This document shows, one piece after another, positions 35,470 to 45,040 of a DNA stretch of 46,970 bases. Within the stretch, counting starts at the first letter, position 1. Each line of letters opens with the position of its first letter. The notes beneath the pieces are model-generated. The model made no database searches, was not told the origin of the DNA, and saw only the letters and a list, made by a program, of their open reading frames with translations. This DNA is from an uncultured bacterium (GTDB lineage Bacteria; Planctomycetota; UBA8108; UBA1146), in NCBI GenBank assembly GCA_913056395.1, contig CAJXMG010000021.1:1-46970 (forward strand). The letters are read 5' to 3'. A program made the translations under genes and the position numbers.

Positions 35470-36306
35470 TCACGTCAGCGGGGAAATGCCGTCGTGAAAC
35501 GGTTCCTCTTCGCTGGAACCGCTCCAGGGTCCCAGCGCCGATTCTCTCAGGGAGCACCAATCCCCTCGTCCACAAATCACATGATCGAGAACAGGAATCC
35601 CCAGCCATTGGCCGCATCGGTAAAGCCTGTGGGTGACACGCAAATCCTCCGCGGATGGATCCGGATCTCCGGAAGGGTGATTGTGAGCCAAAATCACTGC
35701 TGCCGCCGAGTGAATCACGGCTGGCCTGAAGACTTCTCTGGGATGAACGATGCTGGCGGTCAGGGAACCGATACTGATCACACAGTCGCGAATCAATCGG
35801 TGACGGATATCCAGCAGCAATAGACAAAAATGCTCGCGGGCATCTCCCAACCAGCGTCGAGCCAAATGATCGTGGACCTGTCTCGATGACCGGAAAGGCT
35901 CCCTGGATTTCCATATCCCCTGCTGACTGCGACGTCCCACTTCATGGGCTGCCAGTATCCGTAACGCCAGAGACGGTCCAACTCCATCGAGGGATTGCAA
36001 GATTGAAGGAGTCTCAAGGCGTGCGGAATCAAAGAGGTCAGACAATGACGGGTCACTGCAGAATGAATCCGCTCTGCAAGAAGAGTCTGTTTCAAAGTCG
36101 GATCCAATTCCGGATTCAGAGTTGGTCATTCCGGACTGCTGAGCCTCGCAGTGGTTCCCGGATGAATTCTTCCCCTCCAGAGCCTGACGAAGACACGCCT
36201 CTGAAAGATTGGACCAATCCCTCACCCCACCTTCTCTCACCCCACCTTCTCTCACACCCCCATCTTTCACTCCCCCATCCCTCACTCCATCGTTCATCGA
36301 CACCAT
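35470..36306 (-). CDS. radC: RadC family (JAB/MPN) protein with repeat N-terminus
   Basis: 278 aa. UPF0758/RadC domain from about residue 85: LDGVGPSLALRILAAHEVGR (helix-hairpin-helix), EHFCLLLLDIRHRLI, ISIGSLTASIVHPREVFRPA, and the JAMM metal motif HNHPSGDPDPSAED (His208, His210, Asp221). RadC is a JAB metalloprotein often linked to DNA uptake and mobile elements; its biochemical role is unsettled. Residues 8-29 are a tandem VRDGG/VREGG repeat and 30-85 are low-complexity, so the functional start could be Met60. GAGGTG before 36306 supports the longer form. It lies 200 bases upstream of the phosphoesterase and may be transcribed separately. Confidence 0.85.
   Translation of the reverse strand: MVSMNDGVRDGGVKDGGVREGGVREGGVRDWSNLSEACLRQALEGKNSSGNHCEAQQSGMTNSESGIGSDFETDSSCRADSFCSDPSLSDLFDSARLETPSILQSLDGVGPSLALRILAAHEVGRRSQQGIWKSREPFRSSRQVHDHLARRWLGDAREHFCLLLLDIRHRLIRDCVISIGSLTASIVHPREVFRPAVIHSAAAVILAHNHPSGDPDPSAEDLRVTHRLYRCGQWLGIPVLDHVICGRGDWCSLRESALGPWSGSSEEEPFHDGISPLT
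36221..36280. repeat. Four 15-bp tandem repeats in the radC 5' end
   Basis: Units at 36221-36235 and 36236-36250 are identical (CTCACCCCACCTTCT on the plus strand); 36251-36265 and 36266-36280 are diverged copies, and a fifth partial unit follows. Each encodes one V-(R/K)-(E/D)-G-G unit in radC. Unit length is a multiple of three, so gain or loss would keep the frame. Confidence 0.85.
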
Positions 36307-36347
36307 GCTTCACCTCGCTCCCCGAACAGTCATCTCCGAGGAAACAT

Positions 36348-36387
36348 AAAAAAATGCCCGTGCCCCCGATAACAGGGGCACGGGCAT
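36348..36387 (-). terminator. Intrinsic terminator for the 1682-aa lipoprotein gene
   Basis: A 13-bp stem (ATGCCCGTGCCCC 36354-36366 and GGGGCACGGGCAT 36375-36387) with an 8-base loop, followed on the minus strand by a run of T (A run 36348-36354). It lies 25 bases after the stop at 36413. Confidence 0.92.
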
Positions 36388-36412
36388 CCTATGGACCGGA
36401 TCTGGATCGGGA

Positions 36413-39400
36413 TTAGAGTCCGTCCGGTGTGGGATCGGTTCCCGGGCTCGGGAAGGGCTCGGCGGGTGGCGCGCCACCATCGAAGAGCCAACTGGCCAAC
36501 TGGACCGCATCTCCGATGTGCACCGCTCCGTTATCATCGATATCCGCACTGTCGAGGATGACCGGTGCAGATCCGGACCCCGCAACGTAGGCCGCAATCA
36601 AGGCCACGTCCGCAATGTTGACGAGGCCGTCGCAGGTCACATCACCACGGAGGAAAACCCCGTCGTTGAAGTAGTTGAATCCACCCGGGAAGACAGCGAT
36701 CTCAGTGCCGGCGGCGTCCAGGAATCGCAGATCGACGATACCGGTGGTCGGCGACGCCGGGATTCTGACGGTAGCCATGGTGCCATCCGGAGAGACCTGA
36801 ACGAGACTCGAAGCCAGATCACCAAAGACAACCTGAAGCCCTTCTGGAATACCGACACCATTTACCAGCATCGTCGTCGGGCTGCAGATCGACCCCTCAT
36901 TCGGGGTGTAGCTGTCGATGTTAGAAACGTAGTAGTTAAAGGCCTGTGCGAGGGTCACCTGTCCGTACTCGGTCAACACCGTCACGTCTACACTACCCTC
37001 TGAGCCTGCTGGAGTATTGACCACCAATGTTCCGGGGTCGATCAAGACCACGTCTGTAGCCGGATTCGGCCCGAAGAAGACATTCGACCCGGAGGTGAAC
37101 CCGGTTCCATTCAGGATGACCTCGGTTCCTCCGACTGCCGGTCCCGAAATCGGTGAAATCGACAACAGGGTTGGCGGCTCCGGTTGGGAAAGCACCTGGA
37201 AATCTGCAGGGAAAAGAACTGGATCTATCGTTGAAGCTACTGAATCGACGAACAGGTTTTCGATCTCAACTCCGTCAGCGTCATAGATACCAAAGTTGAT
37301 GGTCGTACTGTCTCCCACTTGCGCATCCGCTGCGACGAGGAATCGGAAGTAACCCAACTCTGCCTGGGGATTGGCCGGAATGGCATCAAAAGTGGAAATC
37401 ACCGATCCATACGCCTTTCCTGCGAGGGGGTCAATTCCGGAGAAGAACAATCCAAAGGTACCGCTGAGATCTTCACCGACCGTACCCACATTGCTCACTT
37501 CCAAACAGGTCAGAACAGTGGGGTCGTAGTCGAGCACCACAGAGTATCCAGTCAAAGCCTGGCTCCAGACGCCCCTTGCCCAGACGACAATTTCTTCACC
37601 GGGGGTCAAACCGGCACTATCGATGAAGAGGGCATTTCCAGAAACGGTTACTCCCCCATCTTCGAGGGCGGGAGATTGCGTACCAGAAGCAGTTCCCAAC
37701 GACCCGTCTACAAGATGGAAAAGAACCGGCCCAAGGAGACTAAAGTCCGCCTCAAGATTGCCTGTTACTCTGGCGAGAAGAGAATCGGCACCGACAGGAG
37801 CAGTCCCGGAGATCACCTCCACTGTCAGGCGACGAAGCCCGGCAAAGGTGCCCAACGGATTGTCCGTAACCAGGAGATCGGCGGATGCCACTCCCGGAAT
37901 AGTGACCGCAACATTTTCGAGAACATTGCCGTCGTAATCGATCTGGAAACTCCAACTGTTGGCTGCTGTCAGAAGTTGCCCGAGGATATCGATCTCAAAA
38001 TCACGACCCACGACCACATCTGTCGGGTCGTAGTAGATCCTCTCAGTGATGTTGACTTCACATTGACCGGAGGGAGCAGAGTAACTGACACCATCGCGGA
38101 AGAAGTATCCGACGACACGATACGTCCAGGTACCACCGCCGACAGGATCACTGTAGGAGGTCGCTGTTCCAGCCAGATTGATGAAATCGGTTCCCTGAGG
38201 GCCCGTTCGCTCGAGAACCACTTCGTCATAGGAGAAGGTCTCTGGCCCATTGGCCCATGCAAGATCGATGGCTGCTCCCGTGGCCTGGCAACTCAGGTTT
38301 GTGGGAGCGGCAAGAGGAACGTTAACTTCTCCCGCTTCGATCAGGGAGCTCAATCCCCCATCGCCGAGGGCCTGAATGGCGTAGTTGACCGGACCCGGTA
38401 GCAAATCGGAGACTTCGTACTCGATCTCCAGTCCACCCAATGTGGCAACCTGAACACCACCCTCGAAAACGCGGATCTCGTCGTAGTACTCTTCATTGGT
38501 CCAGGTCAACCGCAGGTTGTCATTCCCGATGAGAGTCGCCTGAAGGTCGCTCGGATTTGCAGTTCCTGCTCCACCGGCATCATCCACCAGGCACGTTGCA
38601 CCTGCAGAGGTGACTCCGCCCTGGACCGCCCGAACCTCGTAGAGGTGGGATTGAAGTCCGGCGTTATCAGCGTAGTTGAGCTGAACTGCAGGGAGTTCGA
38701 TCAGGAAGCCCCCATCCCGGTAAACCTGCCAGGCGGAGGTTCCCGGAAGCGAGACCCAATTCAACTGGATGGTGTTCAGATTGGTTTGAACCCGCTCACA
38801 GTTCAGATTCGTCGTTGGAATGATCACTGCGTTACAGGTTGATTCCGCCGAAGGAACTCCTGCGACAAACCCGGTAACGCTGTAGTTCAGTGAACCCTGT
38901 CCTGGACTGGTATCGACATATTGGGTGTTGGTTCCCGACATGGAGGCAAGGAATGCGCCTCCTCGGCGAATCTCGATTCCACCCTGCAGGTCATAGCCCA
39001 CCGGGTTACTCCAGGTCAGTAGGACTTCTGCCTGACCAGAGGAAGAGGAGATCTCGCACTGCAACGATTCCGGAGCTGCGGTGGCAGAGTTGATGAGAAC
39101 AACACCCTGTGCGGAAGAAATATCTGCAGAGAGCAAAGCACCGCTACTGGCCAAGGTTCCCTGGTTGGACCAGGTGGTTCCCTGAATACTCAATCCGTCA
39201 GCCAGAAGGAACGAAGCCTCCCCCAACTCACTGGGGACCGTTTGCATCTGAACACGGGCAATCGGAACCTCAGTTCCAGCCGGTATGAATCCATTGATCT
39301 GTAACGACGCAGCGATCAATCCGTTGGCGGTATCGATACTGGTTACAACATCGACACTTCCAAATGGGAATGTGGCCGAATCGGCGATCATGCCAGTCGC

Positions 39401-41461
39401 GGTCACCAGAGATTCATCGTAGTCGAGAGCAATGTTGAACCCTGAGAGGTCGTCTTCAAAAGTTGCTGTGATCGGGATTTCAAAGGTATTGGTTCCAGCC
39501 GGAAGTGAAAGGCTGGAAGGAACCTGAAACTGAAGAGCACTTTGCTGATCATCGACGACCGCCAAAGATCTCCACACGGCCAGAGAATCAGAACCTCCTC
39601 CGGCCTGACGGACCAAGACGTCCGTTCCCAGGTCTCCGTCGGTATCCACGAGCAACAGATTTGCAGTCGAGGCCTCACCGGCGAAATTCAGGGAGACCAA
39701 TTCTGAGTCAGCCAGATCTGCGGAAAGTCTCCTCAACATCACCAGGGGATCTGCCGCATCCTGGAGAATCAGAATGTCGTCGATCTTGACCGGGTCTCCG
39801 TCCACTTCTCCCACAGCAAGGTCGAGAACCGGGCCTGCGGTCAGCAGGGAAACAGCAGCCCAGTTCAACGGCGGTGCTCCAGCGGGATTGAGGTGAACAG
39901 AGAGTCCCTCGTTTCCGGGGGTCACCGCGTCAAGCCAACCATCCCCATTGACGTCACCAACCACCACTTTTCCAAAGGGCGCCGGCTCAAGGAAAGAGGA
40001 CTCGAGGAAAGTTCCGTTTCCAGCACCCCGGAGAAGCAAACCGACTCCCGCTGAAACCAGCAGGTCGAGTCGTCCATCCCGATCGAAATCGGCGATTTCA
40101 AGAGATTCGGTGGGTGCGGGCATGGGCAAGACACCGGTCACAGCCAAGGCTCGGCTCAACTCAAAGGTCACCGGGTCGATGACGACGGTACTCTGAATGA
40201 CTCGCAAACCATCAGACGCAGCACCAATGATGTCGAGGCTCTGGTCTCCATTTAACTCACCCACACGGAGCAGACTGAAAACGAGTCCGCCCATGTCATG
40301 GGAAATGTCATCCACGATCAGTTCCTGACCGAGGACCTTGATCACCCGCAACAGTCCGTCTTCGCAGGAGACCACCATTTCGGAGCGACCATCTCCGTCG
40401 AGATCCGCCAAAACAGCAGAGACAGGAAGCACCGGCAAGGTGAGTTGAGACTCGAGAGCCCAACTCGCTCCTTCACCGGAGATCCCGGATCGAAGGAGAG
40501 AAACGGTGCCGGATGCTGTCATCGTCAACATTTCAAGTCCACTGTACGGAAGCAACTCGCCCAACTCGGCGAAGATCAACCCCTGACTTCCGGAAGCGAC
40601 CAGCGCTTCACGGGGCCCGAGACCACCGGTGGCGTATCCCAATGCAGCCCTATAACTCGCCACAAAAGGAGAGAGCTTTCGGGGGTCGTCATCACCATTT
40701 TGAAGCTGGGAAAGCAGATTGGCGTCGAAAACCACCTCGACCTTTTCACCGGGGTAAAAGGGTGCTTCAGACCCATCGAGAAGAACCTGCATCAGATCGG
40801 AGACACCGTTGGTCTGTGTCGGGAAGACGAGCTGCGCTGTTCGCAGACCTGTCTTCTCTCCTCGCAAGGAGACTGCACCGGCCGCACTCGTTACCTGAAA
40901 TGGCAAATCGAATGAGGCTGTGATCGACGGTCTGCGAGGAACCCCAGACTCACCCGCCTGCGGGGTGATCTGAACAAGAGAGAACTCTCCACTACCGGGT
41001 TCAAAGTCACCGGCCCCGGCACCCGCACCCACGGTTGTGAACTGAATGGTGATCGGATCGATGGGGATTTGGACTCCGGTTTTGACGCCATCGGTGACCA
41101 CCACTGTGACCGTCTCCCCCTGCTGAAATGGGGTTTCCGGTACCAGGGTCAGGATGCGCAAATCTTCATTGAGCGCACCGGCAGCGGGATGGGGTCCAGA
41201 GAGACTTCCCGAGATGCTCCAGTTTGCCGGGTCAGTCGCAGAGATCGGGTCCATCGCTGTGGTAAATGCGATCTGGATATCCGTGGTCACCTCGACATTT
41301 GAGGCCCCATTCCCCGGGACAGTAAAAGGAACCTCCGGCGGATTGGTGCAACCGGACATGGCGAATACCATGACCAGCACGGCAACCGTGGCGACGAAAC
41401 CGTTGGCCAGTTTCGTCAATCCCTGTGCGACGGCGGGAAGTGTGTTTTCGGCGATCTTCAT
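36413..41461 (-). CDS. 1682-aa modular lipoprotein with cohesin-like, FG-GAP-like, Fn3-like, IPT and dockerin-like modules
   Basis: Start at the ATG at 41461, with GGAGG seven bases upstream; an ATG at 41512 lacks this. Lipoprotein signal ending VMVFAMSGC. Modules in order: Big_5-like domains (VPGNGASNVEVTTDIQIAF; ITPQAGESGVPRRPSITASF), FG-GAP/VCBS-like beta-propeller units (ADLDGDGRSEMVVSCEDG, IADFDRDGRLDLLVSAG, VGDVNGDGWLDAVTPG), a cohesin-like sandwich (FNIALDYDESLVTATG), several Fn3-like repeats each with a conserved Cys, two more cohesin-like units (WSFQIDYDGNVL, YSVVLDYDPTVLTC), an IPT/TIG domain (LLSISPISGPAVGGTEVILN) and a C-terminal dockerin-like pair (RGDVTCDGLVNIADVALIAA; DSADIDDNGAVHIGDAVQLA). 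Likely a surface adhesion or scaffold protein. No catalytic domain seen. Confidence 0.85.
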   Translation of the reverse strand: MKIAENTLPAVAQGLTKLANGFVATVAVLVMVFAMSGCTNPPEVPFTVPGNGASNVEVTTDIQIAFTTAMDPISATDPANWSISGSLSGPHPAAGALNEDLRILTLVPETPFQQGETVTVVVTDGVKTGVQIPIDPITIQFTTVGAGAGAGDFEPGSGEFSLVQITPQAGESGVPRRPSITASFDLPFQVTSAAGAVSLRGEKTGLRTAQLVFPTQTNGVSDLMQVLLDGSEAPFYPGEKVEVVFDANLLSQLQNGDDDPRKLSPFVASYRAALGYATGGLGPREALVASGSQGLIFAELGELLPYSGLEMLTMTASGTVSLLRSGISGEGASWALESQLTLPVLPVSAVLADLDGDGRSEMVVSCEDGLLRVIKVLGQELIVDDISHDMGGLVFSLLRVGELNGDQSLDIIGAASDGLRVIQSTVVIDPVTFELSRALAVTGVLPMPAPTESLEIADFDRDGRLDLLVSAGVGLLLRGAGNGTFLESSFLEPAPFGKVVVGDVNGDGWLDAVTPGNEGLSVHLNPAGAPPLNWAAVSLLTAGPVLDLAVGEVDGDPVKIDDILILQDAADPLVMLRRLSADLADSELVSLNFAGEASTANLLLVDTDGDLGTDVLVRQAGGGSDSLAVWRSLAVVDDQQSALQFQVPSSLSLPAGTNTFEIPITATFEDDLSGFNIALDYDESLVTATGMIADSATFPFGSVDVVTSIDTANGLIAASLQINGFIPAGTEVPIARVQMQTVPSELGEASFLLADGLSIQGTTWSNQGTLASSGALLSADISSAQGVVLINSATAAPESLQCEISSSSGQAEVLLTWSNPVGYDLQGGIEIRRGGAFLASMSGTNTQYVDTSPGQGSLNYSVTGFVAGVPSAESTCNAVIIPTTNLNCERVQTNLNTIQLNWVSLPGTSAWQVYRDGGFLIELPAVQLNYADNAGLQSHLYEVRAVQGGVTSAGATCLVDDAGGAGTANPSDLQATLIGNDNLRLTWTNEEYYDEIRVFEGGVQVATLGGLEIEYEVSDLLPGPVNYAIQALGDGGLSSLIEAGEVNVPLAAPTNLSCQATGAAIDLAWANGPETFSYDEVVLERTGPQGTDFINLAGTATSYSDPVGGGTWTYRVVGYFFRDGVSYSAPSGQCEVNITERIYYDPTDVVVGRDFEIDILGQLLTAANSWSFQIDYDGNVLENVAVTIPGVASADLLVTDNPLGTFAGLRRLTVEVISGTAPVGADSLLARVTGNLEADFSLLGPVLFHLVDGSLGTASGTQSPALEDGGVTVSGNALFIDSAGLTPGEEIVVWARGVWSQALTGYSVVLDYDPTVLTCLEVSNVGTVGEDLSGTFGLFFSGIDPLAGKAYGSVISTFDAIPANPQAELGYFRFLVAADAQVGDSTTINFGIYDADGVEIENLFVDSVASTIDPVLFPADFQVLSQPEPPTLLSISPISGPAVGGTEVILNGTGFTSGSNVFFGPNPATDVVLIDPGTLVVNTPAGSEGSVDVTVLTEYGQVTLAQAFNYYVSNIDSYTPNEGSICSPTTMLVNGVGIPEGLQVVFGDLASSLVQVSPDGTMATVRIPASPTTGIVDLRFLDAAGTEIAVFPGGFNYFNDGVFLRGDVTCDGLVNIADVALIAAYVAGSGSAPVILDSADIDDNGAVHIGDAVQLASWLFDGGAPPAEPFPSPGTDPTPDGL

Positions 41462-41837
41462 GGACGCGCCTCCATCGTCAAATTGTGGAATCTTGGATCG
41501 ATTCCTCACCATTACATTCAGGCTGGACCTGATTCAAATGTGCTTGCAGAGGTGCATGAACCCTAATTCGGACACAGGTTAAGACACCTCGTCTGCACGG
41601 ACGATGAGGGTTCCGGAAGGAAAATGGGCAAGACCCGGTGGTTGCGTGATCCCCGAGGCTTATTCCATGTTATCGACCGTGCCCATGGGGTCAATCCCCC
41701 ACACCTCGACTCCCGATAACGTCTCTTCGATCCGGTAAATGTGCCCGTCACCTGATTCACTCCAAAAAAAACTGCCCGGTGCGACCATGCGTCGCACCGG
41801 GCTTTCCCTAGTGTCCTGTATGTTCCTGATTCAAGAA
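41462..41837. other. Intergenic region upstream of the 1682-aa gene
   Basis: 376 bases. It holds the terminator of the 434-aa gene at 41764-41802 and should hold the promoter of the 1682-aa gene. I could not identify a promoter pair, and the short frames here look spurious. Confidence 0.5.
41764..41802 (-). terminator. Intrinsic terminator for the 434-aa exported protein gene
   Basis: A perfect 12-bp stem (GCCCGGTGCGAC 41774-41785 and GTCGCACCGGGC 41791-41802), 5-base loop, then a T run on the minus strand (A run 41764-41771). It is 35 bases past the stop at 41838. Confidence 0.92.
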
Positions 41838-43142
41838 TCAGGGGCAGTATGAAGTCGCCTCACACTCGGCGCCTTCAATCGTTCCGCAGTCCGGCCACGG
41901 TGCACTCGGAGCGGGACCGCTCAGCAGACGGTAGCTGATCACGAAGATCGCGTCGGCAGCGTCCATGAGTGAATCATCATTGGCGTCACAGGCGACGAGA
42001 CAGGTTCCGGTCGGGCCTCCCTGGAAGAGGTCGTTCAGGATAAAGATACCGTCGGCAATGTCGACTCTGTCGTCGCCATTGCAGTTACCGCGAATGAAGG
42101 GAACGTCAGGCGGAGCGTACTGGGGGAACAGGCTGACACTTCCGTTGGTCAGCTCAGCCTCAATCGATCCACCACCGACGACGACCACGTTGGCCACCGG
42201 AGGACTGCCAAGGCTGTCAGTCCAGGTCAAAGCAGTGTCGGTCGGATCCAGCAACCCTGCGAGCGCAGAAGCGACGGAGCTGTAACCGGCACTGAGAACG
42301 GTTGTCTCAGTATCAAATGCGAGAGTATTCGCACCTACGAAACTGTAAACCACCCCGATAGTCCAGCCATTGGCCAGAAGACCGACACCCGCGAAGTCCG
42401 GATCGAATCCAAGGTCTAAATTCCACTCCACGGAATCGATGGTCAGCAGCGAATCATCGTGCTGAAGGCCCATCGAAAATCCCTGAGTGGCATTGGGGAA
42501 CCCCGGGTTATCCGGATTTTCGGCGATACTCGGGCTGGCGGTGAAAGAAATTTCACCGGTATTGCCGTCATAGTCGAGGTCGTAATCGCCTGCGCTGTAC
42601 GCGAACGGAGGAGGACCGGCGACAAGCTCGACGGCTCCACCTGCAGTGTCAGGTGAAATGGAAGCACCACCGACAACGACGATCGTCTCAACGGTCGGGC
42701 TACCCAAAGTGTTGCAGAAGTCGACGTTGGTCGAGGTGCCAGGAGCACCGATCAGGTCGTAGGAAGCAACGTTGAGCTCCGCTCCGGTGGTTCCGGCGGC
42801 GAGGTTGGCACAACCGGTGAAGCAGATCACAACACCGACGGTGAATCCCTCAGAGGCCTCCACGTTGACCTGATTGAAGTCCGGCGGAGATCCGTTCTTG
42901 ACGACCTCGGTGGTCGATCCGTCGACCACTGCAGTCAGGGACAGCGCAGAACCATCGTGGCAGGCACCATAGGACCAGCCCTGAATGTCGTCGCCGTTGT
43001 TGTCGAGCGACACTTGAAGATCAAGAGAAGCACCGGGAGCGCCCGAGCCACTGGAGATCGACATTTGGTAGCTCTGCCCGAGTGCCGGGACGCTCAGCAG
43101 GAGCGCGCAGGCAAAGGGAAGAAGAAACTTAAAGGATTTCAT
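41838..43142 (-). CDS. Exported protein: two cohesin-like modules plus Cys-rich dockerin-like end
   Basis: 434 aa. Signal peptide MKSFKFLLPFACALLLSVPALG, then two beta-sandwich modules of about 160 residues resembling cohesins. Each has a W/FSxGxxHDxS strand (QGWSYGACHDGSALSL; QGFSMGLQHDDSLLTI), a GFTVGVV or GWTIGVV strand and a closing VVVGGxSI strand. The C-terminus holds two EF-hand-like dockerin repeats (RGNCNGDDRVDIADGIFILN; ACDANDDSLMDAADAIFVIS) with Asp/Asn at calcium positions, additional cysteines, and an end reading CEATSYCP. It is a clear paralogue of the gene at 45657. 59 bases after the 612-residue gene without a terminator between, so co-transcription is likely. Confidence 0.85.
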   Translation of the reverse strand: MKSFKFLLPFACALLLSVPALGQSYQMSISSGSGAPGASLDLQVSLDNNGDDIQGWSYGACHDGSALSLTAVVDGSTTEVVKNGSPPDFNQVNVEASEGFTVGVVICFTGCANLAAGTTGAELNVASYDLIGAPGTSTNVDFCNTLGSPTVETIVVVGGASISPDTAGGAVELVAGPPPFAYSAGDYDLDYDGNTGEISFTASPSIAENPDNPGFPNATQGFSMGLQHDDSLLTIDSVEWNLDLGFDPDFAGVGLLANGWTIGVVYSFVGANTLAFDTETTVLSAGYSSVASALAGLLDPTDTALTWTDSLGSPPVANVVVVGGGSIEAELTNGSVSLFPQYAPPDVPFIRGNCNGDDRVDIADGIFILNDLFQGGPTGTCLVACDANDDSLMDAADAIFVISYRLLSGPAPSAPWPDCGTIEGAECEATSYCP

Positions 43143-43201
43143 TTTTTTACTCTGCTTTCTGAAAAGCTAACTTCGATTTCTGGGTTCTTGAAACAACCTA
43201 T

Positions 43202-45037
43202 TTAGTTACACGCAGCCGGAAGAGCACAATCGAGGGCGTCTTCAGACGGGTCTTCACCCGCACTGTATGGCCCCGGATCCGGCGTCGGGTTTCCGAAACT
43301 GAAAAGGAAGTTCAGCAGGTAAACAGAGTCTGCAAGGTTGATGATTCCATCGTCGTTGGAGTCACAGGCGTCGAGGCAAAGAGCGTCGTAACCCTGGAAC
43401 TCAGTGGCGATAACTGTTGCAGCGTCAGCAAGGTCGACAAGGGTGTCGGTGTTGCAGTCACCACGAAGGAATGCGGGAACCGGAATGATCTCGTAATCTG
43501 CGCCAACCAGAGTGAAGTTCTGAATCGACTGATACTCGATCACAGCCATGTTGTTGATCTCAACCATGCCGTTACCGTCAACTCCATCACAGAAATCGAT
43601 GCTGAAGGTATCACCACAAATGGCTCCACCGTCAACTTCAGCGTCGACACATGCAATCAACAAAGGCTCCGTGGTGGTCGGCAACTGCTGATTCTCGAAG
43701 GGCGGCAGGGCGTCCATGAGAATACCGGCAACCAACTCACGGCCGTCGCCGTCATTGTCGTCATTGTCGATCTGGTAGTGAACAAACTCGGCACCCAGTT
43801 CGTCGGCGATGGATCCCTCGATACTGAAGGTTCCGTCGACAAGCAGAAGATCGTCGTAACAGACGGCCAGCTGCACACCCTGAAGATTGTCATCTTCGTC
43901 ACTGTAGAAGAAGCAGAACTCGATCTCTTGACCAGGGAATCCACTTCCACCATTGGTACCTGTCTCCGGGAAGTCACGCTGCCCGATGTAGAAGGCTGTG
44001 TTGTTAACCGGCGGAGGAGGAGTCGGATTGATGGTCATGGTGCCATCCTCAAGCGAAGGGCTCAGGGAGATACCGGCGACCACGATCACGTTGTCCAGAG
44101 TCGGGCTACCCAGAAGGCCGTCAACGAAGGTCAGGGCAGTCTGCTCTGCAGGAGCCGGCTCTTCGAGATCGATCTGGGAAGCGTACACGTAAGAAGCAAT
44201 GTGGTTGTCATTGCCAGCGGCAATGGTCTGTCCTTCGAACGGGGTCTCGAAATCGAGAACCACACCGAGGGTACCACCGTTGGAGTAAATCTCCTCAACC
44301 ACCAACTCAGCGCCGGCGGACTGGGCAGCACTGCCCAGATTAATGTCGACCAGGCTCAAAAGAGCGGGGTCATGGGTGATGGAAAGAACAAAACCCTGGG
44401 CATCTCCACTGGAGTTGGAGAGAAGCACACGGGCAGGTCCACTTCCATCAGCCTCAATGCTGCTGTCTTCAATCCTCATGCTGTCAGGCGGAGGAGGAAG
44501 CAGGGTCAGGAGACCGTCGTTGAGCTCCAGACCGGTGGAAGCGTCCACACTCTGACCACCCTGAACGATCAGGTTGGAAAGAGGAGGATTGTTCAACACA
44601 CCGTCGGAGAACGCGATGGCGGAATCCGTGGCTGCGCCCACGAGGGCAAGGGGGGTCATGGTGAACTCCGCAATCTCAAGCCCGGCACCGGCAGGAATCT
44701 CCTGGCCGTCGAAGGGAGCAGTGGCATCCACAACCACACCGAGGGTGAATCCACCACTCAGGGTTTCGGGGACGACCAACTCTGCATTCGCGGAAAGAGT
44801 GGCAGATCCGGCATCAACGTCACTGACGGACAGCAAGCTGTCGTCATAGGTGATCGCAAGGACGAATCCCTGAACAGCCGAGTCTGCATCCATGAGGACC
44901 GACAAGGTTTCAGGTGCCAAACCCGCTGTTTCACCACTGGTAATGGTGAGAGCGTTTTGGGCAAACGATTGGGAACCAATTACGGTGAATAACACCGCAA
45001 ACAATGCGCTGTAGAGGCGCGAGAGACTGCGTTTCAT
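43202..45037 (-). CDS. Exported protein: three cohesin-like modules plus dockerin-like end
   Basis: 611 aa from the ATG at 45037 (GAGGAGA upstream; a GTG one codon earlier is also possible). Signal peptide KRSLSRLYSALFAVLFTVIG ending SFAQ. Two closely similar cohesin-like modules (QGFVLAITYDDSLLSVSDVD and QGFVLSITHDPALLSLVDIN, each ending in LSNLIVQGG or LDNVIVVAG) are followed by a Cys-richer third (IEFCFFYSDEDDNLQGVQLA, VCYDDLLL). The dockerin-like pair is RGDCNTDTLVDLADAATVIA and ACDSNDDGIINLADSVYLLN. The same architecture as its neighbours, with a different module sequence. No enzyme motif. Likely secreted or surface-attached. Confidence 0.85.
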   Translation of the reverse strand: MKRSLSRLYSALFAVLFTVIGSQSFAQNALTITSGETAGLAPETLSVLMDADSAVQGFVLAITYDDSLLSVSDVDAGSATLSANAELVVPETLSGGFTLGVVVDATAPFDGQEIPAGAGLEIAEFTMTPLALVGAATDSAIAFSDGVLNNPPLSNLIVQGGQSVDASTGLELNDGLLTLLPPPPDSMRIEDSSIEADGSGPARVLLSNSSGDAQGFVLSITHDPALLSLVDINLGSAAQSAGAELVVEEIYSNGGTLGVVLDFETPFEGQTIAAGNDNHIASYVYASQIDLEEPAPAEQTALTFVDGLLGSPTLDNVIVVAGISLSPSLEDGTMTINPTPPPPVNNTAFYIGQRDFPETGTNGGSGFPGQEIEFCFFYSDEDDNLQGVQLAVCYDDLLLVDGTFSIEGSIADELGAEFVHYQIDNDDNDGDGRELVAGILMDALPPFENQQLPTTTEPLLIACVDAEVDGGAICGDTFSIDFCDGVDGNGMVEINNMAVIEYQSIQNFTLVGADYEIIPVPAFLRGDCNTDTLVDLADAATVIATEFQGYDALCLDACDSNDDGIINLADSVYLLNFLFSFGNPTPDPGPYSAGEDPSEDALDCALPAACN

Positions 45038-45040
45038 CAC

